This document shows, piece after piece, positions 37,955-47,310 of a stretch of DNA of 64,000 nt. The stretch is taken from NCBI GenBank assembly GCA_016712105.1, contig JADJRU010000003.1:244778-308777 (forward strand). The letters are read 5' to 3'. A program made the translations under genes and the position numbers. This DNA comes from Ahniella sp. (GTDB taxonomy: Bacteria; Pseudomonadota; Gammaproteobacteria; Xanthomonadales; Ahniellaceae). The notes below the pieces were generated by a model. That model made no database searches. It was not told the DNA's origin and saw nothing but the letters and a program-made list of their open reading frames with translations. The stretch's first letter is position 1. The number at the start of each line of letters is the position of its first letter.

Positions 37955-38779
37955 TCAGTGCGTCAGGCCAGACGACACGACACTCTTCACACCGCGGGTG
38001 TTCTGCGCGAGCTCGATCGCGAGGGCGTGTTCGGCACCACTCGAAACCTTGCCTTTCAGCGTGACGACACCATTCGTCGTGCTGACCTCGATGTCGGCGC
38101 TGTCGACGTTGTCCGAGTAGATGAAGGTCGACGTGATCTTGGTCGTGATCCAAGCATCGGCCAGATTGTTGCCGGTGGCGGCGAGAGCAGGAGCGATCGT
38201 CGACATCGGCTTGCCATCTACGCGCAACTGGTTGTCGACCGCGAGGACGCCGCGCGTATTGAGTGCGAGACGCTCAGCCATTGCCTTGAGCTCTTTCGTT
38301 TCGGCGGCGCCGGTCAGCGTCACCTTGCCCCACATCGTGGACACTTGTGCATCCATGCCGTGGGTCTTGGCATTCCAGGACAGTTTCGACTTGACTGCCG
38401 TCGTCACGTTGGCGTCGTCCACGACATCGGCATACGAACGGGTCGGTGTACGGCCCGGACGGACGAAGTCTTCCTTGATCACAATCTGGTTGTCGACCGA
38501 CTTGATGCCGGTGACACCGAGTGCAATCTGTTTGGCGAGATCGCGATTGACCTCTTCTTCCACGACGCCAGTCAGCGTGGCTTTGCCGTCGTTGACCGTG
38601 ACGTTGATGTCGTTCGCGCGCAGATAGGGACTGAGCATGTAGGTGGTCCAGATCTGGGCCTCCTGACGTGCTTCAAGGACTTCCTGCGAAGCCTCGGTCG
38701 GAGCCGCGGAAGCGGTTCCAAACGCCATCGCGAGTGAGATGGCGGAGACAAGGGCAAGTTTGCGGAGATGGGAATTCAT
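37955..38779 (-). CDS. Periplasmic protein with three BON domains (OsmY-like)
   Basis: 274 residues from MNSHLRKLAL, behind AGGAG; upstream in-frame starts are not needed. The signal peptide ends at TASAAP. Three BON repeats follow: INVTVNDGKATLTGVVEEEV, then AQVSTMWGKVTLTGAAETKE, then IEVSTTNGVVTLKGKVSSGA. E. coli OsmY has two. BON proteins bind phospholipid and are induced by osmotic and stationary-phase stress, which suits this block. Confidence 0.9.
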   Translation of the reverse strand: MNSHLRKLALVSAISLAMAFGTASAAPTEASQEVLEARQEAQIWTTYMLSPYLRANDINVTVNDGKATLTGVVEEEVNRDLAKQIALGVTGIKSVDNQIVIKEDFVRPGRTPTRSYADVVDDANVTTAVKSKLSWNAKTHGMDAQVSTMWGKVTLTGAAETKELKAMAERLALNTRGVLAVDNQLRVDGKPMSTIAPALAATGNNLADAWITTKITSTFIYSDNVDSADIEVSTTNGVVTLKGKVSSGAEHALAIELAQNTRGVKSVVSSGLTH

Positions 38780-38926
38780 GGTGGTACTCCTTTTCGGGAA
38801 AGGCTTGACCGCTGCCGATTGGCGACATACGTCGAGAATCGAGCGGGCAGGCTTGATTGCTTGCAGAACTGATGCCGGCGCCGACACCGGCTGGAGCCAG
38901 TGCGTCGCGTTTCCTCCAGGCAGCGC

Positions 38927-39313
38927 CTAGTCGGCCGTCAAATACGTCAGATACGGGTAATGTTCCGAGACCCGAGCCAGTACCGCCGCCAAGTCTTGAT
39001 GGGCAAAAAGTGGCACTGGAGGTTCATCCGGGATGTCGTCGATGACCTCGGTGCCCGATCGGCCACGCTCACCCGGGATGACACATTCCGTGCTCATCAG
39101 GTCATCGTCACCTTTGGCCGCTTCCGGCTTCGGCCAAGGCGCGACAGTGCCTGCATCAGGCAACGACACGGTCGGCGGCTCCACGGGCAACTGGCGCACA
39201 ATGGCCATCAACATCTCTCGGAAGTCGCGGTTCGCGGGATGCGGCCAAAGGCCGAACTTCCATGGCTGCAGGGTGACCAACCCTGTTATCGGCGTCGGTG
39301 CGATGGCGCGCAT
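38927..39313 (-). CDS. Hypothetical acidic protein
   Basis: 128 residues from ATG 39313 (MRAIAPTPITGLVTLQPWKF). A mixed N-terminal half leads to a Pro/Asp/Glu-rich part (VIDDIPDEPPVPL) and a helical end (AAVLARVSEHYPYLTYLTAD). No domain recognised. The composition looks like a real protein while the opposite frame is Arg-rich, but no strong ribosome site marks the start, which could lie upstream and then overlap the FlhD-like gene. Confidence 0.4.
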   Translation of the reverse strand: MRAIAPTPITGLVTLQPWKFGLWPHPANRDFREMLMAIVRQLPVEPPTVSLPDAGTVAPWPKPEAAKGDDDLMSTECVIPGERGRSGTEVIDDIPDEPPVPLFAHQDLAAVLARVSEHYPYLTYLTAD

Positions 39314-39444
39314 TGGATCAACCCGCAGGACCCTGCAGGTCGATTTCGGCACCGGCTGCCCAGTATCATCTCGAAAGCGCCGGTTGCAGACCGACGCGAA
39401 ACAACTTGGGGTGTCTCCGGCCTGTCCGGAAACATGGAACACGA

Positions 39445-39987
39445 ATGGGCCGGGGTAATGGATTGAAGACCAGCAGACGATGGATTCTGGATGTGCATGG
39501 GCTGAACCGGCGCGGCTGGTCACTCTTGCGTGATGCTGCAAGGCTGGACGTGCGACTTGCCGCGCAACAATTCGGTGTGTCGAAACGCCTGTTGCATCGT
39601 GTCGCGCGATTGCCGAATGCCTCGATCCGCCTGCTCTCGGCAATGCCCGTTGCGCAGTTCGTCCCGGCCGACCGAACCTCCCTGGTCGCGTTTCTGTCCG
39701 ATCCGGGCCATCAGCCGCCCGCCATTGGTCAACGCGACCTTCGGACCGGAGAGCACGAGTTCAACTTGCACTATTGGCATTGCATGCGCGCACAGGCCGA
39801 ACAGGACCTGGTCCTGACCAGCATCCAGTTCCACGTCCAGAGAGCGTTGCTTCGTCAGTTGGTCGAGACGTCGATCGATCGTATCGACACCTTGGTTCTG
39901 GACTTGCGGCCCGAGTTCCGGGTGCTCGATGTGCAGAGTATCGAAGTGGCCGCCATGCTGATCGAGGCCGAAGCGAGTGACCGATGA
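39445..39987 (+). CDS. FlhD-like regulatory subunit
   Basis: 180 residues from ATG 39445 (GGAA 7 bp upstream); TTG 39463 is an alternative. The first half, ARLDVRLAAQQFGVSKRLLH then LSAMPVAQFVPADRTSLVAF, has the helix pattern of FlhD (L..QRL...D...A...LG; L.LPQMVKLA). The second half (QFHVQRALLRQLVETSI) is an extra helical region. The best support is the neighbour, a FlhC-like gene 59 bp downstream. Assignment is a judgement from pattern only. Confidence 0.5.
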   Translation: MGRGNGLKTSRRWILDVHGLNRRGWSLLRDAARLDVRLAAQQFGVSKRLLHRVARLPNASIRLLSAMPVAQFVPADRTSLVAFLSDPGHQPPAIGQRDLRTGEHEFNLHYWHCMRAQAEQDLVLTSIQFHVQRALLRQLVETSIDRIDTLVLDLRPEFRVLDVQSIEVAAMLIEAEASDR

Positions 39988-40046
39988 GATCGCACTCTGT
40001 TGCTGTGTGCGAGTACGGCTTGTTCAGTCGCCGAGGAGCTTGAGAC

Positions 40047-40643
40047 ATGAACTTGCGCGAACGCATGAGCAAGAACATCACGCGGGCGAGTACCAAAGCG
40101 GGTGATCACGATGTGTTGGCGCAGGCCGAAGAACTGGTGCAGTCCGGACTTCGTGCGAGTGCCGTCGTGGCCTTGACGGCCCTGCCCGCCCATACCGTCA
40201 AATTGATGATCGACCGGGATGTCGGCATTCGCCGCTCGGGTCGGCAACCGGGATCCATCGAGCGACTTCAGGACGATGCCTCGTTGCGTTTGCACTGTTC
40301 GGTCTTCCTGCACACTTATCTGCAAGCGCGCGAGCGCGTACAACCCTTTCTCGATGCGCGGCCGTTCGTGCGTGCGTGGCGAACCCTCGAGGCGCGGGCG
40401 CCATCACACGGTGTCAGTGCCGACCTCTATTTCTACGCCATCCAGCAATATGAGCTTGGACATCTGGCGCTCGATCGCTGCACGGCTTGTGGCGCCCACT
40501 TCCTGCGCATCACGCTGGAGAAAGACGTGAAGCGCACGCTCACCGGGGATTGTTTCATGTGCAGTTACCGCTATCGGACGCCGGGCCGTACGGCATCTTG
40601 GTCGGGCCGGGAACTGCTGGCGCAGATCAATCGACAGACCTGA
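40047..40643 (+). CDS. FlhC-like transcriptional activator
   Basis: 198 residues. The helical N-terminal half (LAQAEELVQSGLRASAVVAL, then PGSIERLQDD and SVFLHTYLQ) matches FlhC layout. The C-terminal half has YAIQQYELGHLALDRCTAC (Cys pair at about 147-150) and CFMC (about 168-171), the four cysteines that bind zinc in FlhC. In enterobacteria FlhD4C2 turns on flagellar class II promoters. No flagellar gene is in the window, so the target here is unknown. Confidence 0.65.
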   Translation: MNLRERMSKNITRASTKAGDHDVLAQAEELVQSGLRASAVVALTALPAHTVKLMIDRDVGIRRSGRQPGSIERLQDDASLRLHCSVFLHTYLQARERVQPFLDARPFVRAWRTLEARAPSHGVSADLYFYAIQQYELGHLALDRCTACGAHFLRITLEKDVKRTLTGDCFMCSYRYRTPGRTASWSGRELLAQINRQT

Positions 40644-40712
40644 AGTTCGGAACGGCACCAAACCGATGCTGCCGCGCCTGAAGGCTCCTGCAGCACTTTG
40701 TCTTGAGCCGAG

Positions 40713-42020
40713 TCAGACCTCGTCGAGCTTCAGCGCTCCGGCTTTGAGGGGCAGAATGATCCGCGCCATCGTGCCGCGAGGTTGGCGCGCCAGCAGTTCG
40801 AGACGACCGCCATGCCGGCGGATGATGCGACTCACGATCGCCAGGCCCAGGCCGCTGCCCGTGCGCGTGCGGCTTTCGCGAGTCAGGAAGGGCTCACCAA
40901 TTCGTCGGTGCAGCTCCAGCGGAATGCCGGTGCCTTCATCGGTGATCGTGATGGCCACATGGTCGGCGTCCGGCGACACCAGCGTTGCGGTGTAGGGCGG
41001 TGCGGCGTGTCGCCGAGCGTTGACGATCAGATTGGCGAGCGCGCGCTGCAAGGCCAGGGGCGTGACCGTGATTCGCGGCGTGGCATTGATCTTGATCGTC
41101 CAGTTCTTCATGTTGCCGCCGTTCGCTTGCACGACGTCCTGCACCAGCGGCGCCAGTTCGATTTCCTTCGGGGACTCTTCGCGTCCGGAACGCACATAGT
41201 CAATGAATTGCCTGACGATCGCGTCGATTTCCTCGATGTCGGCGGCCATTGCTCCTCGGCCTTCATCGGTGTGGGCATCGCCAAGTTCCAGGGCCAAACG
41301 GATCCGCGACAATGGCGTGCGCAGGTCGTGTGATAGTCCGGCCAGAATCAACTCGCGCTCACGCAGGGCGTTGGTACGTGAAGCACCGGCCTGCATCAGG
41401 GACGTCGCGAGTTCGCGGATTTCCGATGGGGCGCCTCTCAGCAGATCCGGATCGGCACGGCCACGGACCAGGTTTTCGGCCTGACGCGCCAAACGTTCAA
41501 TGGGTGCCGCCAGTTCGCGGGCAACCAAATACGCACCCACCACGATCAGCAGGATGATGCCGAAGCCGATCAGACGCCCTTCGAAACGACCTTCCGCGGG
41601 CGGCTCGATGATCAAGTTTTGCCCAACCCAGACGTTGGGCTCCACACCGACGGCCAGCCAGACGCGCAGCTTTTCGCGACGTTCCAGGCGGATCAGAAAC
41701 GGATTGTTGAGTGCCTTGTCAAGTTCGGCCTTGACTCGCAAAGCCAGTGGATCATTGGGTGCCATGTCCACCGCTGGCGCCAGATCTGAGAACGCCAGCT
41801 CCAGCGACTCCCATCGAGCCCATGCCGGCGACCGCCGTTGAGGATCCATCTGTGCCAGTCCGCCGGCCGTCACGGCCTGGTGGATCAGGCGGTCGGCGGC
41901 TGCACCATCAAAGGCTTGCGATGAGTCAGGTCGATTGGCGAGCAACCCACCCGCCACCAACGTTGCCAACAACAGAATGCTGAGCCAGAACAGGATCCGA
42001 GCGAACAGCCGACGAAACAC
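40713..42020 (-). CDS. envZ: EnvZ-like osmosensor histidine kinase
   Basis: 435 residues from a GTG start. Two membrane segments (about 8-28 and 148-168) enclose a periplasmic domain; HAMP follows (LAAPIERLARQAENLVRG). The phospho-accepting His is in GLSHDLRTPLSRIRLALEL, then an N-box LANLIVNARRHA, DEGTGIP and GSGLGLAIVSRI. The His-box sequence is the EnvZ subtype. It lies 51 bp downstream of the OmpR-like gene, probably in one operon. Confidence 0.88.
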   Translation of the reverse strand: MFRRLFARILFWLSILLLATLVAGGLLANRPDSSQAFDGAAADRLIHQAVTAGGLAQMDPQRRSPAWARWESLELAFSDLAPAVDMAPNDPLALRVKAELDKALNNPFLIRLERREKLRVWLAVGVEPNVWVGQNLIIEPPAEGRFEGRLIGFGIILLIVVGAYLVARELAAPIERLARQAENLVRGRADPDLLRGAPSEIRELATSLMQAGASRTNALRERELILAGLSHDLRTPLSRIRLALELGDAHTDEGRGAMAADIEEIDAIVRQFIDYVRSGREESPKEIELAPLVQDVVQANGGNMKNWTIKINATPRITVTPLALQRALANLIVNARRHAAPPYTATLVSPDADHVAITITDEGTGIPLELHRRIGEPFLTRESRTRTGSGLGLAIVSRIIRRHGGRLELLARQPRGTMARIILPLKAGALKLDEV

Positions 42021-42071
42021 GTCAGTTCCACCCAGAGCGGGCGTCGACCGGTCGCTCGAGGCGCGACACGA

Positions 42072-42785
42072 TCAATCCAGTCCGTCTGGAACGAACACGT
42101 AACCTTGCCCCCAAACCGTCTGGATCAAGCGTGGGTTCCGCGGATCGGGCTCGATGATCCGACGGAGGCGGGAGATGGTCACGTCAATGGAGCGCAGCGT
42201 GGCTTCTTCGCCCTCACCACGCACGATGCCCATCAACCGTTCGCGTGGCATGGCCTGCCTGGGATGTTCGGCGAGCACCGACAGCATGACGAATTCACCG
42301 GTGGTCAGCCTGACCACTTCGCCATCGCGCAGCAGCAAGCGGCGATCGCGGTCCAGCGTAAAGGGACCGAACTTCTGCACACCTTTCGATTCGGTTGTTG
42401 CCTCGAGCGGCGCACGACGGCGCAATACGGCGCGAATACGAGCCAGCAATTCGCGCGGGTTGTACGGTTTGGCCAGATAGTCGTCGGCGCCGATCTCGAG
42501 ACCGACAATGCGGTCGACGTCGTCCCCGCGTGCCGTCAGCATGATCACCGGCACCGTCACGCCGCGAGAGCGCAACTTGCGACAGAAATCCAGGCCGTCC
42601 CCGTCGGGCAGCATCAAGTCCAGGACGATCAGGTCGAAACGGGCCAACTGGATGGCAGCTTCGGCGTCGGCGAGTGTTGCCGCGCCTTCGACAATGAAGC
42701 CCTGCTCGTTGAGATAACGGGTCAGCAGGACGCGCAGACGCTCGTCGTCGTCAACAATCAGGATATGAAGCGGTTCGTGTGCCAT
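42072..42785 (-). CDS. ompR: OmpR-like response regulator
   Basis: 237 residues. Receiver with VDDDERLR near the start and phospho-acceptor Asp in LIVLDLMLPDGDG, then a winged-helix domain with LTTGEFVMLSVLAEHPRQAM, RSIDVTISRLRRIIE and WGQGYVFVPDG. These match OmpR closely. With envZ downstream it is the osmolarity/envelope pair; BON, porin or surface genes are plausible targets. Confidence 0.9.
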   Translation of the reverse strand: MAHEPLHILIVDDDERLRVLLTRYLNEQGFIVEGAATLADAEAAIQLARFDLIVLDLMLPDGDGLDFCRKLRSRGVTVPVIMLTARGDDVDRIVGLEIGADDYLAKPYNPRELLARIRAVLRRRAPLEATTESKGVQKFGPFTLDRDRRLLLRDGEVVRLTTGEFVMLSVLAEHPRQAMPRERLMGIVRGEGEEATLRSIDVTISRLRRIIEPDPRNPRLIQTVWGQGYVFVPDGLD

Positions 42786-42916
42786 CTCGCGATGCTAGCG
42801 GGATTCACCGAGATTCTGAATGCCGGCCGAATTCGCGCCAGATGAATGCGTCGCCGATGCGGATGGCTGGGTTTATGGGTGCCCGGAACGGGCTGCCTAA
42901 AACATTCTGAAAAGAA

Positions 42917-42938
42917 AAGGCCCGCCGAAGCGGGCCTT
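42917..42938 (-). terminator. Rho-independent terminator of the beta-helix protein gene
   Basis: Perfect 9-bp stem AAGGCCCGC / GCGGGCCTT with loop CGAA. On the minus strand it is followed by TTTTCTTTT, 20 bp beyond the stop of the gene at 42958. Confidence 0.85.
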
Positions 42939-42957
42939 CAGAAACACTTCCACTCAT

Positions 42958-43746
42958 TCAGAGCGCGAGACCGCTTTCCGGCGGATCGTTGCCTTCCAGT
43001 TCCACCTGCTCGGCACTGACCGCACCATTACCCAGGTTGACGATCGTGCCAAGGCTCTTCGCCTCTTCCTCATGCTGGGCGATGTTTTCCCGGATGCGAA
43101 CACCGTTCAGGCGGACCTGGCCGAAGTTCAACACGGCCGAAGCTGCCACCAGGCTGTCGTACCGACGGCTGATGAAGTTCGACTCGATGGCCGTCCGCAC
43201 CAGTTCCAGATCGCCATAGTTGACCAGTGTGCCGGCATCGCGCTCGCTTGCGGCGAGCTGGTTGAAGCTGATTTCGCTGTCGACAGCACGCAGGGTGCCG
43301 TAGTTCTCGACGATCGCAAAGCCTTCACCAGACAGGTTGTCGATGATCGACACGCCTTTCAGGTGCAAACTGCCGCGATTCTGGATCGCGCCCTCACCGG
43401 CTTCCGCCAAGGTCAGGTCGACCAGCTTCACCTCGGCATTCTTGCCGATCGACATCAGTCTGAACGCATCGAGGGAATAAACTCGGATCTCGGCGCCATG
43501 ACCGATGATGGTCACGCGACCCTGAACCACCGGCAGGGCGGACTTGGCTTCTTCGTCGGCTGTTTCCACGAGGGGATACAGGCCGTCCTGGGCCAAATGA
43601 ATCGTGGTCTCGCTGTTGCTCATGTTGGCGGCATGGATCGCCGCGACCAGACCATCCGTGTCTCGGTTCTTGATGCTGACTTCGGTGGCGGACGCCGACA
43701 AGGCGCCTGTGGCCAAGATCAGACTGACAAGGGATACGCTGTACAT
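42958..43746 (-). CDS. Exported beta-helix protein, hypothetical
   Basis: 262 residues. Signal peptide (VSLVSLILATGALSASA). The rest is a ladder of short repeats such as VKLVDLTLAEAGEGAIQNRG, LHLKGVSIIDNLSGEGFAIV and LELVRTAIESNF, the pattern of a right-handed beta-helix (pectate-lyase or polymorphic outer-membrane type). No catalytic motif. GGAG precedes the ATG and a terminator follows, so it is a single-gene unit. Its start resembles the edge protein at 1-462 in composition. Confidence 0.7.
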   Translation of the reverse strand: MYSVSLVSLILATGALSASATEVSIKNRDTDGLVAAIHAANMSNSETTIHLAQDGLYPLVETADEEAKSALPVVQGRVTIIGHGAEIRVYSLDAFRLMSIGKNAEVKLVDLTLAEAGEGAIQNRGSLHLKGVSIIDNLSGEGFAIVENYGTLRAVDSEISFNQLAASERDAGTLVNYGDLELVRTAIESNFISRRYDSLVAASAVLNFGQVRLNGVRIRENIAQHEEEAKSLGTIVNLGNGAVSAEQVELEGNDPPESGLAL

Positions 43747-43928
43747 GTGTTTTCTCCGGGCGGGGGTGCCGCCTTTACCGATAGTGAATGGCCTTAGAGC
43801 GAGTGTTCTAACAAGCGTTCGAATTCACCCGCTGTCACATTCTCAATGGCATAACACCCGTCAAATTGTGACTGAAGTCACACTTTGGCACCCTTTGGGC
43901 ACTTGCCAGTTTCGGTCATATTCTTGAC

Positions 43929-44351
43929 TTACATGTCGAGCTTGCGCGGCATGTCGCCACGTTGCTGGTACGCGCGCCAGCGATTTCTCGAGCCTTCACG
44001 CTGATCCGGATCGGCGGCCACCACTTCCTTGATCATCTCTGCCGTACGCGGCACCACTTCGTCGCGCAGGTTGATCACCAGATGGCGCATCGGCGACTCC
44101 AGACCTGGCGGAACCAGCACAATGGCCGTGACATCGTCGTCGGGTTCACCGCAGATCTGATGCGGCAGGAAACTGTCTTCCTCGAACTCCCAGAGCAGCG
44201 CGTCCAGTTCTTCAGCCTGTTCCTGGCTGGCGCAATACACCAACGTGGGCAACTGCGCCGCAAATGCTTTCTTGCACAGCTCACACACCAGCAGCAGCGG
44301 CTGCTCGCGAAAGCGGGGCTTGTCGATCAAATAGAAGTCGACCTTGGCCAT
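43929..44351 (-). CDS. holC: DNA polymerase III subunit chi
   Basis: 140 residues from MAKVDFYLID. The chi subunit links the clamp loader (via psi) to SSB. Typical features are VDFYLIDKP at the start, LCKKAFAAQLPTLVYCASQE and LVINLRDEVVP. The ATG overlaps the pepA stop (ATGA), the conserved pepA-holC order. valS, often next, is absent. Confidence 0.93.
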   Translation of the reverse strand: MAKVDFYLIDKPRFREQPLLLVCELCKKAFAAQLPTLVYCASQEQAEELDALLWEFEEDSFLPHQICGEPDDDVTAIVLVPPGLESPMRHLVINLRDEVVPRTAEMIKEVVAADPDQREGSRNRWRAYQQRGDMPRKLDM

Positions 44352-45823
44352 CAGCCTTGACCTGCCTGCCGCAACAGCCATTCGGTCAGGAGCGGCACCG
44401 GCCGACCGGTTGCGCTGCCCTTCCGGCCTTCATCCCAAGCCGTGCCGGCAATATCGAGATGCGCCCAGCGCTGACCTTCGGTGTAGCGCGCAAGGAAACA
44501 CCCGGCAGTGATGGCTCCGGCGTTCTTGCCGCCGATGTTCGCCATGTCGGCGAAGCCTGAATCCAATTGCGGTTGGTAGTCGTCCCACAGCGGCAAACGC
44601 CAGGCGCGATCATGGACCTGCACACCGGCCGCAGCCAACTCCTCGACGAGGTCGTCGTGTTTGCCCATGAGTCCATGAGCGTGTTTGCCGAGGGCCACCA
44701 CACACGCGCCGGTCAACGTGGCAATGTCGACCAGCGCCTGCGGTTCGAAGCGCTTCGCATAGGTGAGTGCATCACACAGGATCAACCGACCTTCGGCGTC
44801 GGTGTTGAGCACTTCGATCGTCAGCCCCGACATCGATGTGAGCACGTCCCCCGGACGATAACTGTTGCCATCCGGCATGTTCTCGACGGCAGGCACGATG
44901 CCGATCACGTTGATCGGCAAGTTCAGGCGCGCCACGGCCTCCATCGTGCCGAACACCGATGCGGCGCCGCACATGTCGTACTTCATTTCGTCCATGCCCG
45001 CGCCGGGTTTGATCGAAATGCCGCCGGTATCGAACGTGATGCCCTTGCCGACCAGCACGAAGGGTTTCGCGTCGCCGCCACCCTGATGGCGCATGATGAT
45101 CAGGTAGGGCGGATTCGCACTGCCCTGCCCCACGCCCAGCAGTGCGCCCATGTTGAGCGCCCGCATCTGATCCTGGTCAAGCACTTCGACCGCAAGGCTG
45201 GCGAACTGCTGTTCGAGTTCCTTCGCGGTTTTGGCAAGATAGGCCGGCGTGCAGATGTTCGGTGGCAGGTTGCCCAGTTCGCGGGCGCGCAATTGCCCTT
45301 GGCCGAGGGCCACGCCGATGGCCACATCAGTGCTGTCGGCACCGGCCATTTGCCACTCGGACAAACCGGGCCCGCCGGGTTTGCGCTTCACGGTTGCCTC
45401 GTAGCGATAGTTCGCCTGCAACACCGCAACGGCTTGCTGTCGACTCAGGAACGCAGCACTGCGATTGGGCACCTGCGCCTCGTTGAGGTAACTGGCGACG
45501 CGGGTACCCGGGCCGGAGCGAATGGATCTCGCCGTGTCGCCGACCACCTTCAGGAACTTGCCCATGTCGAGCTCACCGGCTTTGCCGAGACCCACCGTGA
45601 CCACCCGTCGGGCGCGGACACCGGGGACCTGAAACAGGCGGCCCAGACTATAGAGTTTGGCGCTCAGGTCGCCCGATTCCAGCAGCGCCGTGATCAGGCC
45701 GCCACTGGCCAGATCCACCGCACGAGCACTCGCCGAGAGCTCTTGCAGATGAAGGCCGATCACCAAGGTATCCACGTCGATACTGGTGGCGGGCAAATCG
45801 GTGGGAATCAATTGAAGGCTCAT
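44351..45823 (-). CDS. pepA: Leucyl aminopeptidase
   Basis: 490 residues. Cytosolic M17 aminopeptidase, also a DNA-binding protein (XerA) in E. coli. The N-terminal macro-like domain carries GLHLQELSASAR; the catalytic domain has KGITFDTGGISIKPG, DMCGAASVFG and the signature NTDAEGRLILCDAL with the metal-binding Asp and Glu. Immediately upstream of holC. Confidence 0.96.
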   Translation of the reverse strand: MSLQLIPTDLPATSIDVDTLVIGLHLQELSASARAVDLASGGLITALLESGDLSAKLYSLGRLFQVPGVRARRVVTVGLGKAGELDMGKFLKVVGDTARSIRSGPGTRVASYLNEAQVPNRSAAFLSRQQAVAVLQANYRYEATVKRKPGGPGLSEWQMAGADSTDVAIGVALGQGQLRARELGNLPPNICTPAYLAKTAKELEQQFASLAVEVLDQDQMRALNMGALLGVGQGSANPPYLIIMRHQGGGDAKPFVLVGKGITFDTGGISIKPGAGMDEMKYDMCGAASVFGTMEAVARLNLPINVIGIVPAVENMPDGNSYRPGDVLTSMSGLTIEVLNTDAEGRLILCDALTYAKRFEPQALVDIATLTGACVVALGKHAHGLMGKHDDLVEELAAAGVQVHDRAWRLPLWDDYQPQLDSGFADMANIGGKNAGAITAGCFLARYTEGQRWAHLDIAGTAWDEGRKGSATGRPVPLLTEWLLRQAGQG

Positions 45824-45878
45824 GGCGGACCACTGCAGAAAGAAGGGTCGCCCAGTGTACCGGCTTCAGCCTCTGCGC

Positions 45879-46772
45879 TCAGCGCATGCCCGCGTAGACT
45901 TGGCAATCCGGGTCTTCGGGCTGCATCGAGAAGCGTTTGTAGGTCCATTGGTACTGCATGGGTGCCAGCCGCACACACGCCTCCAGGCCGCGGTGCAGCG
46001 CGCCGACTGCCACCGCATGGTCGGCGCTGGCGATCTCGGCCTCCGCTGGCAGGAAATGCAGGCGATAACCCTGACCGTTCGGAAGTCGCTCGCAACAGCC
46101 AAAGACCACCGGAACGCCGGTGCGTGCCGCCACACGCGAGAGCAGGGTCATGCTGCGCACCGGGTGTCCAAAAAACGGCGCGACCACCCCTTCGCCGCCT
46201 TTCGCGCGCTGGTCCGGCAGAATCCCGACGCACAGCCCGGCTTTCAGCACTCGCAGCAGTTCGCGCACACCACCGGAATCGGCACGGATCTGCGCGGCGC
46301 CCAACTGTCCGCGTGCCCCGGTGAGCAAGGGCTCCCACTCGGGATGCTGCGGCTGGCGATACAGGATGGCCGTGGGGCCTTGGCTGCACAGCCACAGATT
46401 CAGCAGTTCCCAACATCCGAGATGGGGTGCCGCAAGGATCAGTCCGCGGCCCTGTGCACGCGCCGACTCAAAATGCTCGCGCCCGCGCACTTCGACGATC
46501 CGGGACAGCGCCCGCTCCGGTCTGGCACCCCAGACCAGCGCCAACTCGGCGAGGTTCTTGCCGGTCTCGGCCATCACGGTGCGCACGAACGTTTCGGGAT
46601 CAAATGGCCCCAGCGCGGCTGCCACCAGCTCCGCGTTGCGGCGCGTGACGCGAGCCTCGCGGGTATTCAACAGGCCGACCAGCCGACCGACGCCACCCCC
46701 CACGGCTTGCAGCAGCCAAAGGGGCAACAGGCTGGCCAACTTCAGCAACAGGCGGGCGAGTCGGACCTTCAT
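45879..46772 (-). CDS. Lipid A lauroyl/myristoyl acyltransferase family (LpxL/HtrB-like)
   Basis: 297 residues from MKVRLARLLLKLA, with an N-terminal membrane anchor. LpxL/LpxM motifs: APHLGCWELLNLW (HxxxxE type, His about residue 119), ILPDQRAKGGEGVVAPFFG and the C-terminal MQYQWTYKRF. It adds a secondary acyl chain to Kdo-lipid IVA. A longer in-frame start would overlap the dtd upstream region and is not needed. Lauroyl versus myristoyl preference is not readable. Confidence 0.92.
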   Translation of the reverse strand: MKVRLARLLLKLASLLPLWLLQAVGGGVGRLVGLLNTREARVTRRNAELVAAALGPFDPETFVRTVMAETGKNLAELALVWGARPERALSRIVEVRGREHFESARAQGRGLILAAPHLGCWELLNLWLCSQGPTAILYRQPQHPEWEPLLTGARGQLGAAQIRADSGGVRELLRVLKAGLCVGILPDQRAKGGEGVVAPFFGHPVRSMTLLSRVAARTGVPVVFGCCERLPNGQGYRLHFLPAEAEIASADHAVAVGALHRGLEACVRLAPMQYQWTYKRFSMQPEDPDCQVYAGMR

Positions 46773-46857
46773 GGCGATCCGGGCCGATGGATTCGAGCTT
46801 GACGAGGCGGACATGGGCAATGCGATCATGCGTGATAGTGACCGCAAAGGAAAGTTC

Positions 46858-47310
46858 GTGATTGCCCTGATTCAACGGGTGCGCAGTGCGCGCGTCGAAG
46901 TGGACGACGAAGTGGTCGGTGCCATTGACCGCGGCGTTCTGGCCTTGGTCGCGATAGAACCCGGTGACACCGAGCAGGTGTTGTCACGCATGCTCGAACG
47001 ATTGTTGGCCTATCGGATTTTCGAAGATGACGGCGGCAAGATGAATCGTTCAGTGCGCGACATCGGTGGTGGACTGCTGCTGGTTTCCCAATTCACGCTC
47101 GCCGCCGATACACGCAAGGGCCTCCGGCCGAGCTTTTCGCGCGCGGCCGAACCCGCATTCGCACGGATACAGTTCGACCGCCTCGTCGAGATGGCGCGGG
47201 CAAGCCACGACCCGGTTGCCACCGGTCGATTTGCCGCCAACATGCAAGTCCACCTCATCAACGACGGCCCCGTCACCTTCTGGTTGCAGAGCTCGGAGCC
47301 CACGCCATGA
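46858..47310 (+). CDS. dtd: D-aminoacyl-tRNA deacylase
   Basis: 150 residues. It removes D-amino acids from tRNA. Start is GTG 46858 with AAAGGA about 8 bp upstream, giving IALIQRVRSARVEVDD. The conserved SQFTLAADTRKGLRPSF and the Gly-cisPro motif NDGPVTFWL are present. The stop overlaps the next gene's ATG (ATGA). Confidence 0.95.
   Translation: MIALIQRVRSARVEVDDEVVGAIDRGVLALVAIEPGDTEQVLSRMLERLLAYRIFEDDGGKMNRSVRDIGGGLLLVSQFTLAADTRKGLRPSFSRAAEPAFARIQFDRLVEMARASHDPVATGRFAANMQVHLINDGPVTFWLQSSEPTP

Noticed and set aside
41247..46324. Plus-strand frames at 41249-41557 and 44567-46324
   Set aside because: They are antisense to envZ and to pepA/the lipid A acyltransferase and are Arg/His-rich shadows.
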